NCBI GenBank assembly: GCA_963803245.1
Contig: CAWDLI010000015.1
Location: 62,001 to 126,000, forward strand
From: JACVRW01 sp963803245
Lineage (GTDB): Bacteria; Actinomycetota; Thermoleophilia; Solirubrobacterales; Thermoleophilaceae
Reading direction: 5' to 3'
Length of the DNA: 64,000 nucleotides
The notes under the pieces: model-generated
Told to the model about the DNA's origin: nothing
Databases searched by the model: none
Seen by the model: the letters and a program-made list of their open reading frames with translations, nothing else
Shown: positions 24,880 to 34,424 of the stretch, piece by piece
How positions within the stretch are numbered: the first letter of the stretch is position 1
Layout: the number at the start of each line of letters is the position of its first letter
Program-made: the position numbers and the translations under genes

Positions 24880-26385
24880 TTGTTCTTCCTGGGCTACATC
24901 GCCTCCGAGCTGCGGCGCCGCCGCGGTCGCACGTTCCTGACCGCGCTCGGCCTGGGTGTGGGCGTGGGACTGGTCGTGACCGTGGCCGCGCTCAGCGACG
25001 GGCTCGACAGGGCGCAGGACGAGGTGCTCGAGCCGCTGACCGGCGTGGGCACCGACCTGTCCGTGACGCGTCCGCTCCAGATCGATGAGGACGCGGGCGG
25101 CGGCGGGCAGGCCGGTCCGGGGTTCGCGCTCGGCAACCTGTCCGACGCCGAGCGGCGCCGGCTGCAGCGCGAGAACGGTCCCGTGCGCCAGGACCTGCGC
25201 GACCTCGGCGAGCCCCGGGAGAAGTTCACCGACACGAACTTCGCCTCCGGTCCGCAGCTGTCGTTCGCCGAGACGCGCTCGTCGAAGGTCTCGAGACTGG
25301 ACGGCGTGAGCGACGCCGCCGGCGGACTCACGCTCAGCCTCGTGTCGGTGTCGGGCACGGTGCCCGAGGACAACGTGCAGCAGGGCGTCGGACCCGGTGG
25401 CGGTGGAGGCGCCCCCGGGCCGCCCGAGGGCATCGATTTCGACGCGAGCAGTGTGAGCGGCGTGGATCCGGCGCACCGCGACCTAGGGGCCGTCACGGCG
25501 GGCCAGGTGACCAAGGGGAGCTACTTCTCTTCGGGCGACGAGCGCCAGGTGATCCTGAACGCGAGCTACGCCGCCCGCAAGGACCTGGCCATTGGCGAGA
25601 AGGTCACGCTCGACGGCAAGCGCTTCGAGGTGATCGGCTTCGCCTCGGCACCGCTCGGCGGGCAGGCGTCGGACATATACCTGAAGCTCTCCCAGCTCCA
25701 GGCGATGTCAGACCGGAAGGGGCGCGTGAACACGCTCTACGTGCGGGCTGACAGCGCCGATGCGGTGTCGGGCGTGGCCGCCCGCATCCGAGACGGCTTC
25801 CCCGGAGCCGAGACCACCACCAGCCAGGACCTGGCGGAGCGCGTGACCGGCTCGCTGGCCGACGCCAAGGACCTGGCGGGCAAGCTCGGCGGCGCGCTGA
25901 CGATCGTCGGGCTGCTGGCGGCCTTCCTGATCGCCGGGCTCCTCACCCTGTCCTCGGTCACCAAGCGCACGCGTGAGCTCGGCACGCTCAAGGCGATCGG
26001 CTGGCCGCAGCGCCTCGTGGTGCGCCAGGTGACCGGCGAGGCACTGGCACAGGGCGCGCTCGGCGGCGTGCTCGGCGCCCTGATCGGCGTGGGTGGCGCT
26101 GCCCTGGTGAGCGCCATCGGTCCAGAGCTCGAGGCCACGGTCGCCCAGGCGGCGTCGGCCGGCCCGAGGCTCGTGGGGCCGGGCGGAGGCGGAGGGCCCG
26201 GGGGCTTCGGCCAGGGAGCCGTCGAGACCGGCTCGGAGCTCGTGCAGCTGAAGGCCTCGGTGGACGCCGGCCTCGTGTTCGTGGCGATCGGGCTTGCCCT
26301 CCTCGGCGGGCTGTTCGCCGGCGCGCTCGGGAGCCTGCGCGCCGCGCGGCTGCGACCCGCCGATGCCCTGCGCCACATCGACTGA
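24880..26385 (+). CDS. ABC transporter permease, MacB/FtsX family
   Basis: A 501-residue permease with the four-helix MacB plan. It has one N-terminal helix (FLTALGLGVGVGLVVTVAAL), a large extracytoplasmic domain with Gly/Pro-rich loops, and three C-terminal helices. The FtsX domain contains LLAAFLIAGLLTLSSVTKRTRELGTLKAIGWPQRLVVRQVTGEAL, the coupling-helix signature. TTG 24880, nine bases after the preceding stop, is the only start that keeps the N-terminal helix. MacB-type systems transmit force to the envelope rather than transporting through a pore. Next to a stress two-component system it is likely part of the envelope response. Confidence 0.88.
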   Translation: MFFLGYIASELRRRRGRTFLTALGLGVGVGLVVTVAALSDGLDRAQDEVLEPLTGVGTDLSVTRPLQIDEDAGGGGQAGPGFALGNLSDAERRRLQRENGPVRQDLRDLGEPREKFTDTNFASGPQLSFAETRSSKVSRLDGVSDAAGGLTLSLVSVSGTVPEDNVQQGVGPGGGGGAPGPPEGIDFDASSVSGVDPAHRDLGAVTAGQVTKGSYFSSGDERQVILNASYAARKDLAIGEKVTLDGKRFEVIGFASAPLGGQASDIYLKLSQLQAMSDRKGRVNTLYVRADSADAVSGVAARIRDGFPGAETTTSQDLAERVTGSLADAKDLAGKLGGALTIVGLLAAFLIAGLLTLSSVTKRTRELGTLKAIGWPQRLVVRQVTGEALAQGALGGVLGALIGVGGAALVSAIGPELEATVAQAASAGPRLVGPGGGGGPGGFGQGAVETGSELVQLKASVDAGLVFVAIGLALLGGLFAGALGSLRAARLRPADALRHID

Positions 26386-26397
26386 ACAGGAGACGAG

Positions 26398-27143
<746 letters not shown>

Positions 27144-27147
<4 letters not shown>

Positions 27148-28029
27148 GGCGCGGGCGCCAGAACCACGGCGGTGCCCGAGGGGTCGCGCACGAGCACTCC
27201 CTCGTCGCGCTCCTCGGTGGGCACACCGGCCGCGTCGATCCGCTCGCGCGCACGGGCGAGCTCGTCCTGGCCGTCCAGGAGGAGCGTCCAGAACCTGAGG
27301 CCCACAGCGTCGGCCGGCGCGGGCGGCACGCCCTGGCCGCGCCAGTTGTTGAGGCCGAGGTGATGGTGATAGCCACCGGCCGCCACGAAGGCCGCACCGG
27401 GCAGTCTCGGCCATCGGCTCGAAGCCGATCACGTCGCGGTAGAAGCGCAGCGCCTCGGGTACGTCGGCCACGTGCAGGTGCACGTGGCCGAGCCTGAGCC
27501 CGGGGCCGGCGTGGCGCGGCGGCTCGGGGCTCGGGGCGGCGCGCAGCAGGTCCTCGACGTCGAGCGGCTCTGTGAACAGCGCCACCTTCCCTCCCGGGCC
27601 GGGCGCGGGCCAGCGCTCGCGCGGGCGGTCCGCGTAAAGCTCGATCCCGTTCTCGTCGGGGTCCGGAAGGTAGAGCGCCTCGGACACCCCGTGGTCGGAC
27701 GCGCCCTGCATCGGCGTGCGGGTGATCATCAGCCGCTGGAGGGCGGAGGCCAGCTCCTCGCGCGACGGATGGAGGAGGGCGAAGTGGTAGAGCCCGGCGT
27801 GGCGCCCGGCCGGCCTGGCCTGCGGATCCTCCTCGAGCACCACGAGGTCCTCTCCCCCGGCTCCCATCGCGGCCGAGGAGTCACCGCGGCTGTGCAGCTG
27901 AAGCCCGATCCGGTCCTGGTAGAAGCCGACGGAGCGGTCCAGGTCGGTCACGGTCAGGTGCACCGCGCCGGGCCGCGTGCGCGGGGCGAGCGCGGCCTCT
28001 GAGGCCGGGGTCGTCTCGGTGGAGCTCAT
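27144..28029 (-). CDS. VOC-family ring-cleavage dioxygenase/glyoxalase (CatE-like), one frameshift
   Basis: A two-unit vicinal-oxygen-chelate protein of about 294 residues after repair, the length and layout of catechol-2,3-dioxygenase CatE. The N-terminal unit has GAVHLTVTDLDRSVGFYQDRIGLQL and LYHFALLHPSREELASAL, then DPDENGIELYADRPRERW. The second unit starts LGHVHLHVADVPEALRFYRDVIGFEPMAE. The frame is lost at about 27403-27408 and continues in another frame as LPGAAFVAAGGYHHHLGLNNW to VRDPSGTAVVLAPAP. One extra base explains the break. ATG at 28027-28029 gives MSSTETTPAS, and the divergent SDR begins 20 bases away. Confidence 0.8.
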
Positions 28030-28048
28030 GCCCTTGATCTTAGGCCGC

Positions 28049-28939
28049 ATGAACCCTGACGTAGACTCGCCGGCCGTGAGCTCCGCGGACTCGCTCTCCG
28101 GACGCGTCGTGGCCGTGACCGGCGGCGCGCGCGGCATCGGCGCGGCCATCGCGGCCGAGGTCGTGCGCCGCGGCGCGCGCGTCGCGATCGGCGACCTCGA
28201 CGAGTCGAGCGCGGCGGCCACGGCCGCAGGCCTCGGCGAGCGGGCGGCCGGACTGGCGCTCGACGTGACGGATGCGGGCTCGTTCGCCGCCTTCCTCGAC
28301 GCCGCCGAGGCGCGCGCTGGGGCCGCTCGACGTGCTCGTGAACAACGCCGGGATCATGTGGGTCGGGCGCTTCCACGACGAGCCGGAGGAGGTCGCGCTC
28401 AGGCAGTTCGACGTGAACCTCCACGGCGTGCTGCGCGGGCACCAAGCTGGCCGCGACGCGGATGCGCGAGCGCGGCCGCGGGCAGATCGTGAACGTAGCC
28501 TCCGTCGGCGAGCAAGATCGCACCGCCCGGCGAGGCCACCTACACGGCCACGAAGCACGCCGTGTACGGGTACAGCGTGGCGGTGCGCGAGGAGCTTCGG
28601 GGAAGCGGCGTGGAGGTGAGCGTGGTGATGCCGGTGGTCGTGGACACCGAGCTGGCCGCGGGTACCAGCGGCGGCCGCGGCAAGACCCTGCGGCCCGAGG
28701 ACGTGGCGGCCGCCGTGGCCGACGCGATCGAGCGCCCGCGCTTCGACGTGTTCGTGCCCAAATCTATGGGCGCCTTCGTCCGCGTGCTCGCGCTGCTGCC
28801 CGAGCGCGCCCGCGTGCGCCTAGCGCGATTCGCGGTTCCGGACCAGGTCAAGGAGACCGACCAGGCCGCGCGGCGCGAGTACGAAGCGGCGGCGGTCGAG
28901 CCTACCGGAGCACCCTCAGGACCCCGGAGCGACACGTGA
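28049..28939 (+). pseudogene. Short-chain dehydrogenase broken by three frameshifts
   Basis: Four successive frame segments together read as one SDR of about 296 residues. The first (SGRVVAVTGGARGIGAAIAAEV) runs to about 28305. The next begins LGPLDVLVNNAGIMWVGRFHDEPEEV and runs to about 28443; a third, GTKLAATRMRERGRGQIVNVASV, runs to about 28514. The last, PPGEATYTATKHAVYGYSVAVREEL, runs to the stop at 28939 and includes the Y-T-A-T-K active site. Each junction is repaired by removing one base from a G/C-rich stretch. ATG 28049 (or GTG 28076) is the start. Either local assembly errors or real decay; conservation of all motifs argues for errors. Its end overlaps the GH31 gene by 38 bases. 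Confidence 0.75.
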
Positions 28940-31330
28940 AGCTCGCGCGCAGCATGCCGCGCCGCCGGTCGTAGCTCCAGGAGCGTTGAGCCAGCGGCCG
29001 GCCGGCGAGCGTCACGGCCCTGGGCACGAACGGGCTCCGCAGCGCACCCAGCGCGGCCTGCAGCCGGTATGTGCGCCGCCGCTTGCCGCGCACCGCGAGC
29101 GTCCATCCGCGCGCGCTCTCGCGGGAGCCCAGGCGCTCGTGCCCGGCACCCATGCCCCCCGTCCAGCGCCCGCGCGGGAACGCGAGCAGCTGCATATCGT
29201 CGCGGCGGTCGCGCAGGCGCACCACCCCGGCGCCGCGGTAGGGGGCGAGCGTGTCCACGTCGGCGGGCAGGAGCGGGATCACGGCGCCGGCGCGCACGAG
29301 CAGCGGGCAGCTCCGCGCGCGGCGCCGGCAGCGCGACCTCGCGGCGGCCGCGCAGCAGGCGGGCCCGGCCCAGCCCGAGGCTGCCGTCCCCGTCCCGGTA
29401 GGTCGCCGAGCGCCACAGGTCGACCCAGTGGCCGCGGGGCAGATAGAGCCGCCGGGTGCGAGCCGCGGGCTCGAGCACCGGCGCCGCCAGCAGGTCGGGC
29501 CCGAAGCCGAACTGGTCGTCCGCGGCGCGCGCTCGGGGATCGCCCGGGTTGGTGAGCAGCCCGTGACGCATCAGCGGCATCCCGGTGGCGCGGTACTCGG
29601 CGTCGGCCGCCTCGATGTAGGGCAACAGCTGCGTGTGGAGCTTCGCGTAGCGGCGCCAGACCGGCAGCGACGCCGCGTCGAAGATCTGGGGCCGCTCGTA
29701 CGCCGGCAGGGCGATCCCCGAGCGCTTGGTGCGCATCACGCCCGACACGGCCCCGAGCTGGATCCAGCGGTCGAGCAGCTCCCGCGAGAGCCGCTCGCGC
29801 GCGCCGAACGAGTTGTAGCCGCCGATGTCGGAGCCCCAGCGGGCCACTCCGCTCATCCCGATCGTGAGCGCCTGGGAGACGGCCGAGCGCAGGCCGTCGA
29901 AGCCCCACACGGTCGTGGGGTCGCCGCCCCAGACGTTCACCGAGCAGCGCGCGGCGCCGGTCCAGCCCGAGCGCTGGAAGCGCACCAGCGGCCGGCCGAG
30001 GCCGCGGGCGATGCGCTGGACCGCGCAGTGGTAGTCGCGCGGATAGCGGTTGTGGATCCGGGCGGGCGGCGTGCCGTCCGCCGACTGCGCGAGGGGCGAG
30101 GTCCACTCGCCGAAGTCCTCCATGAACCCGTCCTTGCCCTGAGCGACCGCCTCGCCCACCAGCCGCCGGTAGAGGGTCGACGCGGCCGCGGTCGTGAAGT
30201 CGAACTGCCCGAGCGGCTCGATCGTGAAGCCGCCGGCGCCCTCTCCGCCCACGAACGCCGGGAACGTGATCGGCCGGCCGTCGCTCCCGAGCTGGAGCGC
30301 GCCGGCCGCCACCGCCTCGTCGTAGACCGGCTGGTAGGCGGTGCAGAGGTGCGGGTTGAAGTACGCCATGTGCGCCAGCCCCGCGGCGTGGAACTGGCGA
30401 GTGCGCGCGAGCTCGTACTGCTCGCGGCCGCGGTGCGCGCCGCAGGGCAGGAAGTGCATCTGGGTCTCGGCGGCGGACACCGGGGCGTCGGCGTCGCGCA
30501 GCGTCTTCACGATGCTCGCCTCCTCGGCGAGTGGCGTCACGTTCGGCTGCCCGGTCTGGAACCAGGGCCCGTAGGTCCAGGGCGCGGGCGCGGCCGGCTG
30601 GCGTCCGGTGGCCGCGGTGAAACGCCGCAGCGCGTCGGCTGGTCGCGGGCCGGCGAACAGCCGCAGCGTGAGCGTCCGCGCCTCCGCGCTCGCCGACCAG
30701 CGGCCACGCCCACCGAGGTCGAAGCTGCTCGTCTCGTCGTTGTCGAGCAGCACGCCATACCCGCGGCTCGAGAGGAGCCAGGGCACCGGGTAGTAGGTGT
30801 CGTCGTCGCGATCCTTGCGGGCCCAGGCCGGCACGATCGCGCCGGCGATCGCGCGGTCGCGAGCGATGAACGGCCCGTCCGACACGTAGTTCAGCGACCC
30901 GGTGGCCGGCCTGGTTGACCGCGTTCGAGCGCTCGCCGAAGCCGGTCAGAAGCTCGCGCGGGCCGCGGTCGAAGCTCGCCGCGGGGTTGCCGGCCGGCGC
31001 GCTCACGCGCATCCGCAGAACGCCTCGACCGGCCCGGCTCACGCTCAGTGTGAGCCGGCGGCCGCCAATCCGAATCGTGGCCCTCAGCGAGCCCCGCCCT
31101 CGCCGCAGCGCGGTCGCCCGGGCGAGCCCGCCGCGCGTGGATGCGCGGCCCAGGTGGAGGCCCACGTTCTGAAGCGGCCGCCCGTGTGCGTCCACGATCT
31201 CGAGAGCGAACGGGCTCGCGGTCACCCGTGCCCGAATGGCGCCCGCGTCCACCACGGCGCCGGCCGCGGGGGGCGCGCCCACGGCCAGAAGAGCGACGAG
31301 GGCCGCGAGCGTTGCGCCCCGGCACGTCAC
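28902..31330 (-). pseudogene. Secreted glycoside hydrolase family 31 (alpha-glucosidase/sulfoquinovosidase-like), two frameshifts
   Basis: About 808 residues after repair. GTG 31330 begins a signal peptide (LAALVALLAVGAPPAAGA). A beta-sandwich N-terminal region ends at ELLTGFGERSNAVNQAG, where a one-base insertion near 30900 shifts the frame; it continues as GSLNYVSDGPFIARDRAIAG. The TIM barrel has the nucleophile region KDGFMEDFGEWTSP and the acid/base region VNVWGGDPTTVWGF, then RWGSDIGGYNSFGARERLSRE. Nucleophile and acid/base contexts resemble YihQ-like GH31 enzymes. A second insertion near 29310-29316 shifts the frame again before LLVRAGAVIPLLPADVDTL. The C-terminus forms the usual GH31 beta domains. 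Likely a secreted alpha-glycosidase. Whether the breaks are biological is unclear. Confidence 0.78.
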
Positions 31331-31335
31331 CGCTG

Positions 31336-31953
31336 CTAGCGCCGCTCCGCCGCCAGCCTCAGGCCGAGGCCCACCAGCACCGTGCCGGTGACCGCCTCCA
31401 GCGTACGGCGCAGGCGCGACCCGCGGAAGCGCGCGGCGGCGCGGTCGAGCGCCCAGGCGTAGAGGGAGAGCCACAGGAGGCCCAGCAGGATGTGCACGCC
31501 GGCGAGCCCGAGCGACATGAGCAGCACCGGGTCACCGGGCCCGATGAACTGGGGCAGGAAGGTGGAGTAGAAGACGGCGATCTTCGGGTTGAAGACGTTC
31601 GTGAGCAGGCCCTGGCGGAACGGCGACGGGCTTCGCGCACCGACGGCCGCCGGTGGCCGGTACTCACCGCGGCGCGCCGCGAGCAGGCTCTGCACCCCGA
31701 GCCAGACGAGGTAGGCGGCGCCGACGAGCCGCAACGTGTCGTAGGCCACCTCGGAGGCGGCCAGCAGCGCCGCCACACCCAGGGCGGACGCCACGGCCCA
31801 CACCATGCACCCCGCCATCACGCCGGCGGTGGTCGCGAAGGCCGCGCCGCGACCCCCGCTGAGCGCGCTGCGCGCCACGACCGCCATGTCGGCGCCCGGC
31901 GAGATCGTGAGCAGCGCGATCACCGAGAGGAACACGAGCGGGTGCTCGGGCAT
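31336..31953 (-). CDS. LysE family translocator (amino acid exporter)
   Basis: A 205-residue membrane protein with about six hydrophobic segments. The family opening FLSVIALLTISPGADMAVVARSALSGGRGAAFATTAGVMAG is clear, including the SPGAD segment. FRQGLLTNVFNPKIAVFYSTFLPQFI (the N-x-x-N-P-K motif) lies near residues 125-150. It probably exports an amino acid or related metabolite. The start overlaps the stop of the peroxiredoxin gene (ATGA), so it is in the same minus-strand operon. Confidence 0.9.
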   Translation of the reverse strand: MPEHPLVFLSVIALLTISPGADMAVVARSALSGGRGAAFATTAGVMAGCMVWAVASALGVAALLAASEVAYDTLRLVGAAYLVWLGVQSLLAARRGEYRPPAAVGARSPSPFRQGLLTNVFNPKIAVFYSTFLPQFIGPGDPVLLMSLGLAGVHILLGLLWLSLYAWALDRAAARFRGSRLRRTLEAVTGTVLVGLGLRLAAERR

Positions 31954-32537
31954 CAGCGCTTCTCCGCCAGCACCTCGCGGAGGAGCCCGAGCGCCTGCGC
32001 CGCCGCTCCGTCGGGCGGGAAGACGGGGTAGGCCACCGTCACGATCTCACCGTCGCGGACGATCAGAGTCAGACGGCGCATCAGCGTCAGGCCCTCGACC
32101 TCGAACGTCGGCAAATCCAGCGCGCGGGTGAGGGCGAGCGACTCGTCGGAGAGGAGCGGATAGGGAAGCCCCAGGCGCTCTGCCACCTCGCGCTGGTAGG
32201 CGGTGTCCTGCACCGAGAGCCCGAACACACGCGCGCCGAGCGCCTCCAGGCCGGCGTGGTTGTCGCGCACGCCGCACAGCTCCGGGGTGCACCCGCGCGC
32301 CCCGGGAATCGCGTTCCACCCCGCCTCGCCCCCGGGCAGCTCCCCGCCGGGCCGCCCGGTGAGCGGGTAGGCGAACACCACGGACCATCCACCGAGATCG
32401 GCGAGCGTCACCTGCTCGCCGGTCGTGGCGGCCAGCGCCAGCGGCGGCAGCCGCATGCCCGGCAGGTACCGCGCGCCACCGTCGTCCTCGGGCACGGGCA
32501 GGTTGGCCGGGAGCGATAGCGGGTCCATGGCGGCCAT
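31953..32537 (-). CDS. Peroxiredoxin (AhpC/TSA, BCP/PrxQ-like)
   Basis: A 194-residue thioredoxin-fold peroxidase. The fold opens with YLPGMRLPPLALAATTGEQVTLADLGGWSVVFAYPLTG. The peroxidatic cysteine is in ARGCTPELCGVRDNHAGLEALG, with a second cysteine four residues later as in PrxQ-type enzymes, where it can be the resolving residue. A conserved V-F-G-L-S-V-Q-D-T segment and PYPLLSDESLALTRALDLPTFEVEG follow. ATG 32535-32537 (MAAMDPLS) has AGGCAAC at good distance; ATG 32528 is an alternative. It likely reduces organic hydroperoxides. Confidence 0.86.
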   Translation of the reverse strand: MAAMDPLSLPANLPVPEDDGGARYLPGMRLPPLALAATTGEQVTLADLGGWSVVFAYPLTGRPGGELPGGEAGWNAIPGARGCTPELCGVRDNHAGLEALGARVFGLSVQDTAYQREVAERLGLPYPLLSDESLALTRALDLPTFEVEGLTLMRRLTLIVRDGEIVTVAYPVFPPDGAAAQALGLLREVLAEKR

Positions 32538-32545
32538 CTGTTGCC

Positions 32546-32959
32546 TCAGCCGCCCAGTTGGCCGAGCAGCGCCGGCACGTCCCAGAAGTTCACGTCCTCC
32601 ACCACGAGCCCATCTTCGCCGAAGCGGCTGAACGTGGCTCCCTCCACGTTGATCGAGCGTCCGGTGGCGGCCATCCCGAGGAACTCGCCGCGGTGGGTCC
32701 CTCTGAACTCCCAGCGGTCGGCGTTGGCGTCCTCGCCCACCACCAGGTCGAGCTGGCGCAGGCGCAGGTCCGGGAATGCCCGGATCAGGTCCGCGACCCG
32801 GGCGCGTATGGCCGCGCGGCCCTCGACCGGCTCCGTTGAGCCCACGTCGCGGATCGTCGCGTGCTCGGCGAACACCGCCGCCACGGCATCGGGATCGTGC
32901 GCGTTCCAGGCCTCGAAGGTGGCCCGGTTGGCCGCCACGATCTGCTCGCGAGTGGCCAT
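32546..32959 (-). CDS. SnoaL-like / ester cyclase family protein
   Basis: A 137-residue protein with the cone-shaped alpha+beta fold of the NTF2/SnoaL group. TREQIVAANRATFEAWNAHDPDAVAAVFAEHATIRDVG is the usual opening, followed by GRAAIRARVADLIRAFPDLRLRQLDLVVGEDANADRWEFRGTHRGEFLGMAATGRSINVEG. Polyketide cyclases and limonene-epoxide hydrolases share this fold, but most bacterial single copies are uncharacterised. It lies 8 bases upstream of the peroxiredoxin start, in the same direction. Confidence 0.82.
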   Translation of the reverse strand: MATREQIVAANRATFEAWNAHDPDAVAAVFAEHATIRDVGSTEPVEGRAAIRARVADLIRAFPDLRLRQLDLVVGEDANADRWEFRGTHRGEFLGMAATGRSINVEGATFSRFGEDGLVVEDVNFWDVPALLGQLGG

Positions 32960-32987
32960 CCCACGCGGAAGGTAGCCTGCTCCGCAC

Positions 32988-34424
32988 GTGGGGGAGCTTC
33001 TGCTGGACTTGCTGGAGGCCGCCGCGCGCCACGCCGACTACGCCGACGCCCGCCATGTAGTGATGCGCCGCGAGCGGCTGGCCACGCGCAACGGCACCCT
33101 GGACGAGCTGCACTCGGCCGAGAGTGAGGGCGTGGGCATCCGGGTGAGGGTCGGTGGAGCGTGGGGCTTCGTCGGCGTCCGCGGGAGCGACCCGGCCGAT
33201 TGCCACACCGCACTGGCTCGCGCGCTCGCCGTCGCGCGCGTGCAGCCGGAGGCAAGTGGCGGACCGCTCGCCCCCGAGCCGCCCGCCCAAGGATCCTGGA
33301 CGAGCCCCACCGAGCGCGACCCGTTCAGCGTCCCGCTCGACGAGAAGCTGGAGGTGCTGTTCGCGGCCGACGCCGCCCTGCGCGCCGGCCCCGACGTGAC
33401 GCTCGCGCTCGCTCGCTTCGAGGCCCGCTCGATCCACACGATCTTCGCCTCCACCGAGGGCGCGCACTGCGACCAGCAGTTCACCGAGTGCGGGGGCGGG
33501 ATCGCCGCGGTGGCGGTGGCGGGCGACGACAGCCAGACGCGCTCGTATCCCGCCTCCGAGGACGGGCACGTGATCCTGGCGGGGTACGAGAACTTCGCCG
33601 GGCTGGAGCTGGTGGAGCGGGCCCCTGCGGTGGCCGAGGAGGCGTCGGCGCTGCTGCGCGCGCCGGCCTGCCCCGCCGGTCGCACCTCGCTCATCCTCGC
33701 GGGCGAGCAGCTCGGGGTCCAGATCCACGAGTCCATCGGCCACGCCGTGGAGCTCGACCGCGTGCTGGGGCGCGAGATCTCCTATGCCGGCGGCAGCTTC
33801 GTGGCGGCGGACGACCTCGGCTCGCTGCAGTTCGGGTCCGAGCACGTGAACGTGACCGCGGACGCCACCACGCCGGGCGGGCTCGGGAGCTTCCGCTGGG
33901 ACGACGAGGGCGTGGAGGGTCGCCCGGTCCCGCTCATCCGCGACGGCGTGCTCACCGGCTTCCTCTCCTCGCGCGAGACAGCGGCGGAGATCGGGCTCGA
34001 GCGCTCGGGCGGCTGCGCGCGCTCGGACGGGTTCGCCCGCCAGCCGATCGTGCGGATGACGAACGTGAACCTCGAGCCCGGCGAGGCCGGCTCGCTCGAC
34101 GACCTGATCGCGGACACCGAGCACGGCCTGCTGATCGAGACAAACCGCTCCTGGTCGATCGACGACCGGCGCCTGCACTTCCAGTTCGCGGGCGAGGCCG
34201 CCTGGGAGATCCGCGGCGGCGAGCGCGGGCGGCTGCTCCGCAACCCGAGCTACTCGGGGGTCACCCCGGAGTTCTGGCGCAGCTGCGACGCCGTCTGCTC
34301 CGCGCCCGAGTGGGGCATCATCTCGGTGCTCGAGTGCGGCAAGGGCGAGCCGGGCCAGTTCGTGCGCGTGTCGCACGGGAGCGCACCGGCGCGCTTCCGC
34401 GACGTGGAGGTGGGAGTTGCCTGA
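32988..34424 (+). CDS. tldD: Metalloprotease TldD
   Basis: A 478-residue U62-family protein that forms a heterodimer with TldE to degrade unfolded peptides and, in some species, mature modified peptides. The catalytic HExxxH motif is present in QIHESIGHAVELDRVLG: His247, Glu248, His252. The family C-terminal half includes SYAGGSFVAADDLGSLQFGSEHVNVTAD, TTPGGLGSFRWDDEGV and RMTNVNLEPGEAGSLDDLIADTEHGLLIETN. GTG 32988 gives MGELLLDLLEAAARHADYADARH, the usual first helix. Overlaps the next gene by 8 bases. Confidence 0.93.
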   Translation: MGELLLDLLEAAARHADYADARHVVMRRERLATRNGTLDELHSAESEGVGIRVRVGGAWGFVGVRGSDPADCHTALARALAVARVQPEASGGPLAPEPPAQGSWTSPTERDPFSVPLDEKLEVLFAADAALRAGPDVTLALARFEARSIHTIFASTEGAHCDQQFTECGGGIAAVAVAGDDSQTRSYPASEDGHVILAGYENFAGLELVERAPAVAEEASALLRAPACPAGRTSLILAGEQLGVQIHESIGHAVELDRVLGREISYAGGSFVAADDLGSLQFGSEHVNVTADATTPGGLGSFRWDDEGVEGRPVPLIRDGVLTGFLSSRETAAEIGLERSGGCARSDGFARQPIVRMTNVNLEPGEAGSLDDLIADTEHGLLIETNRSWSIDDRRLHFQFAGEAAWEIRGGERGRLLRNPSYSGVTPEFWRSCDAVCSAPEWGIISVLECGKGEPGQFVRVSHGSAPARFRDVEVGVA

